A DNA stretch of 64,000 nt. It comes from Pseudarthrobacter oxydans. Lineage in GTDB: Bacteria; Actinomycetota; Actinomycetes; Actinomycetales; Micrococcaceae. The DNA lies in contig NZ_JABTYH010000006.1 in NCBI RefSeq assembly GCF_013314975.1, positions 99,952-163,951 of the forward strand, read 5' to 3'. The translations under genes were made by a program, and so were the position numbers. Numbering within the stretch: position 1 is the first letter of the stretch; each line of letters begins with the position of its first letter. This document shows, piece by piece, positions 45,600 through 54,860 of this stretch. The notes beneath the pieces were generated by a model, which saw nothing but the letters and a program-made list of their open reading frames with translations, was not told where the DNA came from and made no database searches.

Positions 45600-45976
45600 G
45601 GCCGCGCTCCTTTTATAGCAAGTGGATTCTTCAGGCTGACCCCGCCCGCCGGGCTGCCGGCTGACGCACCTTCTGCTGTGGTTCTCGCCGGTGCGGTGCT
45701 GGCTGCGGGTTCGTGTCCCGTTTCCCTGTAGCGCAGCCACCCTGCCAGCATCAGGGCGGATGCCAGGACGTAGGCCAGGTGGAGGACCCAGATGGGACCG
45801 GCAGGAAGATTGAAAACGTAGATCGAGTGCACCGCATTGGCCAGGTTGCTCAGCACCAGGTTGCCCAGGCTGTACGACGCAAGGTCCTTGGTGCGTGCAG
45901 CCTTCACAAGCATCGGGAACATACCGGCGGCGAAGAGCACTGTCGACACGGTTCCGGCGAGCACTGGAAGGTTCAT
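45596..45976 (-). CDS. SemiSWEET-like PQ-loop membrane protein
   Basis: 126 residues: three membrane spans (VLAGTVSTVLFAAGMFPMLV, YSLGNLVLSNLANAVHSIYVF, IWVLHLAYVLASALMLAGWL) in the triple-helix layout of SemiSWEET/PQ-loop proteins, then a 45-residue disordered tail. The loop FPMLVKAARTKDLASYS resembles the PQ-loop, but the PQ pair reads PM, so sugar transport is not assured. ATG 45976 has TAGCCT 6 bases upstream. First gene of a two-gene unit with the flavoprotein. Confidence 0.75.
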   Translation of the reverse strand: MNLPVLAGTVSTVLFAAGMFPMLVKAARTKDLASYSLGNLVLSNLANAVHSIYVFNLPAGPIWVLHLAYVLASALMLAGWLRYRETGHEPAASTAPARTTAEGASAGSPAGGVSLKNPLAIKGARP

Positions 45977-45988
45977 GGTGTGAGGCTA
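45974..45988 (-). promoter_or_regulatory. Putative -10 for leaderless SemiSWEET-flavoprotein mRNA
   Basis: TAGCCT at 45983-45988, 6 bases from the ATG at 45976. Confidence 0.45.
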
Positions 45989-46059
45989 CGGGTGCAGCCT
46001 TCCCCTTCGCGTCGGCCAAATTATGTAACCGGTTGCGGACGGGTCGTGGGTATTTCGGC

Positions 46060-47703
46060 CTATCCGGCCAGGCCGTGCTCATAGGCGTAGCTGGTGGCGG
46101 CCGCCCTGGAGGACAGGCCCAGCTTGAGGAAGATATTGCTGATGTGGCGGGCCACGGTCTTTTCACTGAGGTAGAGTTCCGCGGCTATGGCGCGGTTTCC
46201 TCTTCCTGACGCCACCAGCCGGAGCACTTCATTTTCCCTCGGGGTCAACGGTCCGGCGGTGCCCGCCCCTTCGCCGGCGCCAGCCCGCATCAGGGAGGCC
46301 GCCCAGGCGGCGGCGGGTGCTGCCCCCAGTTCCAGGAATCCCGCGTGGGCCGCTTCGAAGTCCATCAGCGCCGAAGCCTCATCTCCGAGGTCCCGGCACG
46401 CACTCCCGATCAGCGCCCGGCAGCGGGCTGCCTCGTACGGAACTCCCAGCTTCTGCCACAGCCTCCACGCCTGCCGCAGGGACTGCGAGGCTCCGGCGGC
46501 ATCACCGTCGGCCAGCCGGACCGCCCCGTCAGCCTGGCCGGCGACGGCTTGGAGCATGGGTTTGGGGTACTCCCCGGCAATGGTTTCCAATTCGTCAGCA
46601 CCCCGCCTCGCGGCCCCGGGATCACCCGCGGCCAGTTCGATTTCGACCAGCGCCGGCAGCAAATGGCAGCGGGTAGCCGCATCCGCAACTTCCGCCGCCC
46701 TGCGGATCATCGACTGCGCCTGCCGCGCCTCTCCTCGGGCCAGCAGGAGGAGTGCCAGGCCTGGCTGCGGTTCCCACCCGCTCCGGGCAGCCTGCCGGTA
46801 GCATTCCTCCGCAGCGTCCAGTTTCCCGGCGAGGCGCTCCACTTCGCCCTGCTGGTAGAAGCCACCAAAAAGTGCCTGGGGATCACCCCGTGCGGCAAGT
46901 CCCTGGGCCGCGGCAGCTGCCGTGAGCGCTTCTGCCCAGGCCCCGTGCAGCCGGAAGAGCTCGGCCCGGTGGGACTGGCACTGGCCGCTGAACGCCACCA
47001 TATCGGGCCGGTCCCTGCACCAGCGGTCCAGCGCCACCGTCCACTGAAGCGCCCTCTCCAGGTCAAAGGCCAGATGGCAATTGCCGATCACCGCACAATA
47101 GATGATTCCCGAAGGGACCGGGGACAGCTCCCCCGCGGTGACGGCCACCATGGCTTCATCGAACATCCCCAGGCCCTCTTCCGCGCGTCCCAGCATCAGC
47201 GTTGCCTGTCCGGTTCCCAGAAGGGCCAGCGCCGCCAGGTCCCTGTCCTGGAACTTCCGCGCGACGGAGCCCGCTTCGGTGAACAGCTGCAGCGCACCTG
47301 CGGCGTCACCGCCGTAGAGTTTGCCCAGCGCGGCGGGAAACAGCAGCAGACCCGCCACCGGACCCGGTTCATCAAGCTCATCCACCAACGTCCTACCCCG
47401 GGCAAACCAGCCCGCGCTGCGGGCGGTTTCGCCAAGGTTCAGCAGGTGCATGCCCAGCCACACCGCGCACCGCATCGCGCCCGTGATGTCGCCCACCATC
47501 AGGTATTCCTCGTGCGCGCGGGTGAGGGTTTCCAGTCCTGCAGCGGTGTTGCCGGTCAGGATTTCGGCCGTTGCCAGCCGCTCAAGGTCGGCCGCGGGGA
47601 GTCCGCCGCGCCTGTCCGCGTCGGCGTAACTCCTGGACGCGTCAATCCAGCGATGTTCCCGGAACGCGGCCCGCCCTTCGTCAATGCCCGTTTCAGTTGA
47701 CAC
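46060..47703 (-). CDS. LuxR-type HTH regulator with TPR-like repeats
   Basis: 547 residues. About 470 residues of alpha-helical, Ala-rich repeats resemble TPR units (for example ALLGTGQATLMLGRAEEGLGMFDEA and RLAGKLDAAEECYRQAARSG), followed by a C-terminal LuxR/NarL helix-turn-helix (LTPRENEVLRLVASGRGNRAIAAELYLSEKTVARHISNIFLKLGL). No N-terminal ATPase or receiver domain is present, so it is not a LAL or response regulator. GTG 47703 has AGGAGG 5 bases upstream; GTG 47721 is six codons earlier. It is upstream of and co-oriented with the SemiSWEET/flavoprotein pair, a plausible target. Confidence 0.9.
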   Translation of the reverse strand: MSTETGIDEGRAAFREHRWIDASRSYADADRRGGLPAADLERLATAEILTGNTAAGLETLTRAHEEYLMVGDITGAMRCAVWLGMHLLNLGETARSAGWFARGRTLVDELDEPGPVAGLLLFPAALGKLYGGDAAGALQLFTEAGSVARKFQDRDLAALALLGTGQATLMLGRAEEGLGMFDEAMVAVTAGELSPVPSGIIYCAVIGNCHLAFDLERALQWTVALDRWCRDRPDMVAFSGQCQSHRAELFRLHGAWAEALTAAAAAQGLAARGDPQALFGGFYQQGEVERLAGKLDAAEECYRQAARSGWEPQPGLALLLLARGEARQAQSMIRRAAEVADAATRCHLLPALVEIELAAGDPGAARRGADELETIAGEYPKPMLQAVAGQADGAVRLADGDAAGASQSLRQAWRLWQKLGVPYEAARCRALIGSACRDLGDEASALMDFEAAHAGFLELGAAPAAAWAASLMRAGAGEGAGTAGPLTPRENEVLRLVASGRGNRAIAAELYLSEKTVARHISNIFLKLGLSSRAAATSYAYEHGLAG

Positions 47704-47809
47704 TCCGGCCTCCTCGGACACCCCCGTCCAGGCGTCCTGATAAGGCCGCGCGCTGGACGCTGAGGTACTTAAGCGTCACGGTACGCCCGCAGCCGAACCG
47801 GCACAACTG

Positions 47810-49330
47810 CTAGCGAAGCAGCCCGCGCAGCGTCTGTATAGTGTCCGCTTCCGCGGCCGTCTTGTCCTCGCGGTACCGCTTGACGCGGGCGAACCGGAGC
47901 GCAATTCCGCCGGGATAGCGCGTGGACTGCTGCACACCGTCGATGGCGATCTCCACCACGGTGACGGGCTCCATCCAGACCGTGCCGGCCGTACGCCGGA
48001 CCTCAAGTTCCTGGAACCTCTCCGTCTGCCAGCGCAGCAGCGCATCGGTGAGGCCCTTGAAGGTTTTGCCCACCATGACATAGCCGCCGGGTTTACCGAA
48101 CTCGCCGGACGGGTCGAGGGCGCCGAGATGCAGGTTGGAAAGCAGCCCTGTGCGGCGGCCCGACCCCCACTCGCAGGCAAGGACCACGAGATCGTAGGTA
48201 AGCACCGGCTTGACCTTGATCCAGTTGGAACCGCGCCTGCCGGCGGCGTAGGCCGATCCCACCGCTTTCACCACGACGCCCTCGTGGCCTGCGGCGAGCG
48301 CATCGTGTGAGACCCTTTCGGCAACACCCGGGTCCGCAGTGATCTCCCCCGGGATCCGGTGCTCCGGGGCGATGCGCTCCAGCACGCCGATGCGTGTGGA
48401 CAGCGGTTCGTCGAGGAGGTCGCGCCCGTCGATGTGGAGCACGTCGAAGAACCAGGGATGCAGCACCGAGGTCCGTGCCGCGTCCGCCCCGAACCGGGAC
48501 ATGGTCTCCTGGAACGGCCGGGGGCCGCCGTCCTCGTCGAGGGCAAGGGTCTCGCCGTCCAGGATCACGTCGCGCACCGGCAGCGCGCGCACCACCTCGA
48601 CCACCTCGGGCAGCCGGTGGGTCACGTCGGCCAGGGTGCGTGTGTAGATGCCCACGTCGTCGCCAGAGCGGTGCACCTGGATGCGGGCGCCGTCGAGCTT
48701 GTATTCCACGGATGCCTCGCCCGTCGTCTCAAGCGCGGCGCCGGCGCTGGCCGCGGTGGAGGCAAGCATCGGCTGGACCGGCCGGCCCACGACGAGGCCG
48801 ACGGCGTCGAGCTGGGCTGCCGTGCCCGTGAGGGCCAGCAGGGCGGTTTCGCCGAGGTCGCCGGAGAGCATCGCTGCGCGGCGTACGGAGTCGACAGTCC
48901 GGTCCGAGGCCCGGGCGACGGCATCCGTCAGAATCCCCTCAAGCGCACCGGTGCGCAGTTCCCCGAGCATGACGCCGGCGATGAAGGCCTGCTCGCGTTC
49001 GGTGGCTGCAGCCGTGAGCGTCCGGAGGGTCGCGGCGCGCTCCGCCGCAGACCCGGCGCCGCCGGTGGCAAGGAGCCGGTCCAAAGCCGCGTCGAGGTCG
49101 GCCACGCTAAGGCGGGGGTCCGCGGCGGGCTCCCCCATGGCCGCGGACATGCCGCGCCAGCCCACCCCCACCCGGCCCTGGCGCGGCTTGGCGGTGAGCA
49201 GGCCGACGGCGGTGGCGACCTCCCCGGGCTCCAGCCGGCGCAACAGGTCCGCCAGGGCTTCCACCTTCGCGAGCCGGGAGCGTGTGGATGCGACCTTGTC
49301 CGTAGTTTTCACAAGCTCGTCGAGCAGCAT
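47810..49330 (-). CDS. ATP-dependent DNA ligase (actinobacterial LigB type)
   Basis: 506-residue ligase with an N-terminal DNA-binding domain, an adenylation domain with the nucleophile Lys in YKLDGARIQVHR (near residue 211), ILDGETLALDEDG, the DVLHIDGRDL block, EGVVVKAVGSAYAAGRRGSNWIKVKP, and an OB-fold end. This matches mycobacterial LigB (Rv3062), a non-essential accessory ligase alongside NAD-dependent LigA, rather than Ku-linked LigD. No ku or other end-joining gene is nearby. Divergent from the DHFR-fold gene. ATG 49330 has CAGACT 6 bases upstream and no Shine-Dalgarno. Confidence 0.93.
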   Translation of the reverse strand: MLLDELVKTTDKVASTRSRLAKVEALADLLRRLEPGEVATAVGLLTAKPRQGRVGVGWRGMSAAMGEPAADPRLSVADLDAALDRLLATGGAGSAAERAATLRTLTAAATEREQAFIAGVMLGELRTGALEGILTDAVARASDRTVDSVRRAAMLSGDLGETALLALTGTAAQLDAVGLVVGRPVQPMLASTAASAGAALETTGEASVEYKLDGARIQVHRSGDDVGIYTRTLADVTHRLPEVVEVVRALPVRDVILDGETLALDEDGGPRPFQETMSRFGADAARTSVLHPWFFDVLHIDGRDLLDEPLSTRIGVLERIAPEHRIPGEITADPGVAERVSHDALAAGHEGVVVKAVGSAYAAGRRGSNWIKVKPVLTYDLVVLACEWGSGRRTGLLSNLHLGALDPSGEFGKPGGYVMVGKTFKGLTDALLRWQTERFQELEVRRTAGTVWMEPVTVVEIAIDGVQQSTRYPGGIALRFARVKRYREDKTAAEADTIQTLRGLLR

Positions 49331-49410
49331 GGCATCAGTCTGCCACGCCCGCCTGCCCGGGCAGCGCCGGAGTGCTGGACAGCGTGGGAGCGCTGTCCCA
49401 GACTGGACGG

Positions 49411-50013
49411 GTGGGAATCATCGTCGCGAACCTGTTCCTGACCCTCGACGGCGTCTACCAGGGGCCCGGCGGCCGCGAGGAGGACACCGAAGGCGGTTTT
49501 ACCTTGGGCGGCTGGCAGTTACCGGTGTCCGATGCCGAAGCCGAGGCAGCCATCGAGGCAGGGATCGGCCACATCGATGCCCTGCTTCTCGGCCGGAAGA
49601 CCTACGACATCTTCGCGGCCTACTGGCCGAACCAGTCCGATGACATTGGCGGCACGCTCAACCGGGTGCCCAAGTTCGTCGTCTCCAGCACCCTGACTGA
49701 TCCGACGTGGGAGGGAACGACGGTCCTCCCGGACGCCGCCGCCGCGGGCCGGCTCCGCGACGAGTACAACCAGGTGCACATGTTCGGCAGCGGCGTCCTC
49801 ATCCGGTCACTCCTTCAGGCAGACGTCCTGGACCGCCTCCACCTGTGGCTCTATCCGGTCACGCTCGGGCAGGGCAAGCGGCTTTTCGACGCCGGGACCG
49901 TTCCCGCCACGTTCCGCCTCGCCGAGCCGGCCCGCACCTTTCCAAAGGGCTCGGTGTCCCTGGTCTACGAGCGCGCCGGCGGGGTCCGGACGCAGGACAT
50001 GCCGGGAGCGTAG
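49411..50013 (+). CDS. DHFR-fold protein, RibD C-terminal family
   Basis: 200 residues of the RibD_C/dihydrofolate-reductase fold. The N-terminus is IIVANLFLTLDGVYQGPGG, followed by IDALLLGRKTYDIFAAYWPN (nucleotide-binding GRKTY), KFVVSSTLTDPTWEGTTV and the late MFGSGVLIRSLLQADVLDRLHLWLYPVTLGQGKRLF. These proteins are NADPH-binding reductases of unknown substrate; true folate reduction is not implied. I chose GTG 49411 because the conserved domain begins there; an in-frame GTG at 49372 adds 13 unconserved residues. Confidence 0.88.
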   Translation: MGIIVANLFLTLDGVYQGPGGREEDTEGGFTLGGWQLPVSDAEAEAAIEAGIGHIDALLLGRKTYDIFAAYWPNQSDDIGGTLNRVPKFVVSSTLTDPTWEGTTVLPDAAAAGRLRDEYNQVHMFGSGVLIRSLLQADVLDRLHLWLYPVTLGQGKRLFDAGTVPATFRLAEPARTFPKGSVSLVYERAGGVRTQDMPGA

Positions 50014-50022
50014 TCTCCAAGG

Positions 50023-50064
50023 CACAAAAAACCGGCCCAGCCGAAGCTGGACCGGTTTTTTGTG
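50023..50064. terminator. Bidirectional intrinsic terminator between the DHFR-fold gene and groL
   Basis: 19-bp arms (50023-50041 with 50046-50064) with one mismatch and a 4-base loop. An A-run and T-run flank the GC stem, so each strand reads stem then U-tract. It lies between two convergent genes. Confidence 0.85.
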
Positions 50065-50098
50065 CGACGGCTCTGGGCGCGTCGCCGAAGAGCGGACG

Positions 50099-51721
<1,623 letters not shown>

Positions 51722-51786
51722 TCAAGACAGAACCCCGCACAGCTGACCAGCAGAACGCATGACCAGCGGCACGGGGATCCGGAGAG

Positions 51787-52080
51787 TTACTTTACGACGA
51801 TCGCCAGGACGTCGCGGGCGGAGAGCACGAGGTACTCGGTGCCGCCGGTCTTGACTTCGGTTCCGCCGTACTTGGAGTAGATGACGACGTCGCCAACGGC
51901 TACGTCGACGGGAACGCGGTTGCCGTCTTCGAAGCGGCCGGGGCCTACTGCAACAACTTCGCCTTCCTGCGGCTTCTCCTGCGCGGAGTCCGGGATCACC
52001 AGGCCGGAAGCCGTGGTCTGCTCGGCTTCGAGCGGGCGGACAACAATACGATCCTCAAGAGGCTTAATAGAGACCGACAC
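51787..52080 (-). CDS. groES: Co-chaperonin GroES (10 kDa)
   Basis: 97 residues, standard GroES length, with [44 protein letters not shown] including the mobile loop, and the C-terminal [16 protein letters not shown] 52080 is fixed by AAGGAGAGG 5-6 bases upstream; the frame is open to 52143 but the family starts here. It caps GroEL and is the first gene of the CIRCE-controlled operon. Confidence 0.98.
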   Translation of the reverse strand: MSVSIKPLEDRIVVRPLEAEQTTASGLVIPDSAQEKPQEGEVVAVGPGRFEDGNRVPVDVAVGDVVIYSKYGGTEVKTGGTEYLVLSARDVLAIVVK

Positions 52081-52192
52081 TCGGACCTCTCCTTCTTCGT
52101 CAGCAAATTCGTGGACTGGAAAGCTTCCCACCGTGGCTGGCAAACCGTCGTCGCGGGTGCCGGCAGCAGCCTGGCTGGCAGCTCTTCATGTA

Positions 52193-52219
52193 TTAGCACC
52201 CTCCTAGGGAGAGTGCTAA
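52193..52219. promoter_or_regulatory. CIRCE operator 1 (HrcA site)
   Basis: TTAGCACCC-N9-GAGTGCTAA; one mismatch to the CIRCE consensus TTAGCACTC-N9-GAGTGCTAA. It overlaps the predicted transcript start of groES, so HrcA bound here would block initiation. Confidence 0.9.
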
Positions 52220-52224
52220 TACAG

Positions 52225-52253
52225 ACTGTATGCAAGGGTTAGCACTCGGTCAA
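52225..52253 (-). promoter_or_regulatory. Sigma-A-like promoter of groES-groL
   Basis: -35 TTGACC (52248-52253), exactly 17-base spacer, -10 TACAGT (52225-52230). The transcript would start near 52218, leaving a leader of about 137 bases before groES. Confidence 0.75.
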
Positions 52254-52265
52254 GGCGAGTGCCAG
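52239..52265. promoter_or_regulatory. CIRCE operator 2 (HrcA site)
   Basis: TTAGCACTC-N9-GAGTGCCAG; perfect left arm, two mismatches in the right arm. It overlaps the -35 of the groES promoter. Confidence 0.8.
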
Positions 52266-52296
52266 AGTTTCGTCATGGGCGGAACACGGGGACGTG

Positions 52297-52311
52297 TAGA
52301 TTTGCCGGGTG
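52297..52311 (+). promoter_or_regulatory. Putative -10 for leaderless EamA mRNA
   Basis: TAGATT at 52297-52302, 6 bases before the GTG at 52309; only about 30 bases from CIRCE operator 2. Confidence 0.4.
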
Positions 52312-53241
52312 CGAGCCGCTGTTTACCTGACTCTTGCCACCCTCTTCTGGGCGGGCAACTTTGTTGTGGGCCAGACTGCCATGCAGACCATGCAGCCGCT
52401 CCAGCTGACATTCTGGCGCTGGGCCCTGGCCGCTGTGCCGCTGCTGGTCCTGGCGCAGCTGGTGGAAAAACCGGACTGGCGCGCCGTCCTGCGCCACTGG
52501 CCGGTGCTCCTGCTCCTGAGCTGCCTGGGCATGAGCGCCTACACCCTGCTGCTGTACAGCGCGCTGGGGCACACCTCGGCCCTGAACGCTTCCCTGGTGA
52601 CTGCTGCGAACCCTGCCCTGATCATGGTCCTGGCAGTGCTCCTCCTCCGGGACAGGCCGCGCCCGCTGGGCTGGGCAGGGATCGCGCTGGGCCTCTGCGG
52701 AGTGCTGCTGGTGCTCACCGGAGGCGATCTGCAGCGGCTGCTGACCTTCTCGATCAATGCCGGCGAGCTGCTGATCGTCGCGGCCATCACCGTGTGGGGC
52801 TTCTACACGATCACAGCCCGCAGGCTCTCCGTCCCGGCGATCACGTCCACCGCGGTGCAGGTGGCCATGGCGGCTGTCGTCCTGGTTCCCTTTGCGGTGG
52901 GCACAGGGGCCGGGCTGCCGGCTACAGCCTCCGAGGGCTGGTCGCTGGCCTACATCGTCCTCTTCCCGTCGCTGGGTTCCTACCTGCTGTGGAACCTGGC
53001 GCTCAAACGCACCACCGCCGCGAATGCCGGGAACTACCTCAACCTCATCGCCGTGTTTACCGCCATCATCACGGTTGTCTTGGGCCAGCCCGTCACGGTC
53101 CCCCAGGTCTTTGGCGGCATCCTGGTTATCTCAGGGGTCCTGCTCACCAGCACCGGCGGCACAGCACCTCAGCGGCCCAGGTCCTCGAAATCGATGTCCT
53201 CCCCGCCGTCGCCCTCTTCGGCCGAGTTCCGCCCGCGGTAA
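52309..53241 (+). CDS. EamA/DMT family transporter
   Basis: 310 residues with ten predicted spans in two five-span EamA repeats. The first begins VYLTLATLFWAGNFVVGQTAM with the LQLTFWRWALAA turn, and the second begins GELLIVAAITVWGFYTITARRL. Drug/metabolite transporters of this type usually export amino acids or metabolites; substrate unknown. The final 25 residues (after GVLLTSTGGT) are Ser/Pro/Arg-rich and are encoded antisense to the end of the convergent gene at 53169, so the tail may be a by-product of the overlap. GTG start at 52309. Confidence 0.9.
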   Translation: MRAAVYLTLATLFWAGNFVVGQTAMQTMQPLQLTFWRWALAAVPLLVLAQLVEKPDWRAVLRHWPVLLLLSCLGMSAYTLLLYSALGHTSALNASLVTAANPALIMVLAVLLLRDRPRPLGWAGIALGLCGVLLVLTGGDLQRLLTFSINAGELLIVAAITVWGFYTITARRLSVPAITSTAVQVAMAAVVLVPFAVGTGAGLPATASEGWSLAYIVLFPSLGSYLLWNLALKRTTAANAGNYLNLIAVFTAIITVVLGQPVTVPQVFGGILVISGVLLTSTGGTAPQRPRSSKSMSSPPSPSSAEFRPR

Positions 53242-53540
53242 AGCAGCACCGCGGCAGCCGCGGCCGTCATGAGCGATACAACCAGGATGAAGATGCTGCC
53301 CGCGCGGGCTCCGGCGTACAGCCCGCGGATGTCCTGGGCCTCCTGGGTGTCATCCTGGATGCTGTTGCCACCTACCGAATAGACGGTGGCGTTGAAGGCA
53401 TCCAGGAAGAAGATGATGACCAGCAGCGCGATGCACACCACGGCAACCACGGCGCTGGCGATCAGTGCCGGGCGGGCGAACCGCGCCAGGCCCCCGGGGT
53501 GGTGCTGGCGGGACTGCGGGGAACCTGCACTGTCTTTCAT
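53169..53540 (-). CDS. Small two-span membrane protein, unknown function
   Basis: 123 residues: a cytoplasmic basic N-terminus, a span (ALIASAVVAVVCIALLVIIFFL), an extracytoplasmic loop with DDTQEAQDIRGLYAGA, a second span (GSIFILVVSLMTAAAAAVLLY) and an acidic tail (EEGDGGEDIDFEDLGR). No named family recognised. ATG 53540 follows TAGTGT by 7 bases. The longer open frame continuing to 54533 runs antisense through the methyltransferase gene and is not credible. It overlaps the EamA gene end by 73 bases. Confidence 0.72.
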   Translation of the reverse strand: MKDSAGSPQSRQHHPGGLARFARPALIASAVVAVVCIALLVIIFFLDAFNATVYSVGGNSIQDDTQEAQDIRGLYAGARAGSIFILVVSLMTAAAAAVLLYRGRNSAEEGDGGEDIDFEDLGR

Positions 53541-53553
53541 GGCTTCAACACTA
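53538..53553 (-). promoter_or_regulatory. Putative -10 for leaderless small membrane protein mRNA
   Basis: TAGTGT at 53548-53553, 7 bases from the ATG at 53540; close and divergent to the methyltransferase -10. Confidence 0.35.
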
Positions 53554-53581
53554 TCGGCCCGCCGGCATGCTGCTCCTCCAC

Positions 53582-53597
53582 TAGGCTGGAACCCATG
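53582..53597 (+). promoter_or_regulatory. Putative -10 for leaderless methyltransferase mRNA
   Basis: TAGGCT at 53582-53587, 7 bases before the ATG at 53595. Confidence 0.45.
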
Positions 53598-54857
53598 GCT
53601 CAAGCTCCCCAGGACCAGATTGCACCACTGCTCACCCCGGAAGGCTGGGAGCTTTTGGCGTCCCTGGGCCCTTACCAGGAGGAGAAGTCCTTCGAGCTGA
53701 ACTCGGCCCTCCGCAAGGCCGGCCACTCCCCCGAACTGGTCTCCGCCGTCCTGACCCAGTCCAGGCTCCGCACCAGGGCGGCCGCGAAGTTTGGCGAGTT
53801 TGCCCGGAGCATGCTGTTCACCCAGGCCGGCCTGGAACAGGCAACCCGGCTCAACGTTGCCGCACGCCACGCCCAGCGGTTCGCGGAGGCCGGGATCCGC
53901 CACGTTGCAGACCTGGGCTGCGGGCTGGCCGCGGATTCCCTGGCGCTGGCTTCCATGGACATCAACGTCACCGCCGTGGAGATGGATGAGACCACGGCAG
54001 CCTGCGCCACCGTCAACCTGATCCCGTTCCCCAACGCCACCGTGGTCCATGCGGACGCCACGGCAGTGCCGCTGGACGGGATCGACGGCGTCTGGCTGGA
54101 TCCGGCGCGCCGTGTCACTTCCACATCGGGCACCAAGCGGATCTGGGATCCGGAGGCTTTTTCGCCGCCACTGTCCTTCGTTGAGAACCTGGCGGCCTCC
54201 GGCCTGGCCGTGGGGGTCAAGATGGGTCCGGGCATGCCGCACGATTCCGTTCCGGCCAACTGCGAAGCGCAGTGGGTCTCCGTGGCCGGGGATGTGACGG
54301 AGGTGGCCCTGTGGTTCAACGCAGTGCGCCGGCCGGGAGTCCGCCGGGCCGCACTGGTGCTTGGCGCCCAGGGTGCGGCTGAGCTGACCAGCGGAGAAGA
54401 CTTCGGCGCAGGTCCTGCCGCTCCGGTGGGCCCGGTGGAGGGCTACCTCTACGAACCCGACGGCGCGGTGATCCGCGCGGGGCTGGTGGCGGACATCGCG
54501 CTGCAGCTGGGCGGACACCTGGTGGATGAGCACATCGCCTATGTGTGCGCACCGGAACTGGTGGATACACCGTTTGCGCGCGCCTACAAGGTCCTGGAGG
54601 TCATGCCCTACAACGTCAAGGCGCTCAAGGCCTGGGTGAAGGAGAACGGCATCGGCGTGCTGGACATCAAGAAGCGCGGCACCGCCGTCACGCCCGAGGA
54701 ACTCCGCAGGCAGCTGCTCCCCGGGGGAAAGAGCGCAGCCGCAAAGAACTCCGGCAAGAAAGCCGGAACCAAAACAGCCACCCTGGTCCTGACCCGCATC
54801 GGGGAGGACCGGGTGGCCATCGTGGTGGAGCCAGCGCAGGGCACTGCCCGCGAATAA
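53595..54857 (+). CDS. Class I SAM-dependent methyltransferase with THUMP-like C-terminus
   Basis: 420 residues. An N-terminal helical region (LLTPEGWELLASLGPYQEEKSFELNSALRKAGHSPELVSAVLTQSRLRTRAAAKFG) precedes a class I methyltransferase domain with motif I VADLGCGLAADSLALA, motif II ITAVEMDETTA-like VTAVEMD, and a DPARR motif in VWLDPARRV. The C-terminal 90 residues (FARAYKVLEVMPYNVKALKAWVKENGIGVLDIKKRG) fit the actinobacterial THUMP-like domain. A role in RNA methylation is an inference; the substrate is unknown. Confidence 0.85.
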   Translation: MAQAPQDQIAPLLTPEGWELLASLGPYQEEKSFELNSALRKAGHSPELVSAVLTQSRLRTRAAAKFGEFARSMLFTQAGLEQATRLNVAARHAQRFAEAGIRHVADLGCGLAADSLALASMDINVTAVEMDETTAACATVNLIPFPNATVVHADATAVPLDGIDGVWLDPARRVTSTSGTKRIWDPEAFSPPLSFVENLAASGLAVGVKMGPGMPHDSVPANCEAQWVSVAGDVTEVALWFNAVRRPGVRRAALVLGAQGAAELTSGEDFGAGPAAPVGPVEGYLYEPDGAVIRAGLVADIALQLGGHLVDEHIAYVCAPELVDTPFARAYKVLEVMPYNVKALKAWVKENGIGVLDIKKRGTAVTPEELRRQLLPGGKSAAAKNSGKKAGTKTATLVLTRIGEDRVAIVVEPAQGTARE

Positions 54858-54860
54858 CCG

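Noticed and set aside
45600..46166. N-terminal extension of the flavoprotein
   Set aside because: It overlaps the SemiSWEET-like gene in another frame and lacks conserved residues; the FAD motif follows ATG 45599 with a strong Shine-Dalgarno.
53541..54533. Upstream extension of the 53169 membrane protein
   Set aside because: Antisense to the methyltransferase gene and full of His, Arg and Pro; the membrane protein starts at 53540.
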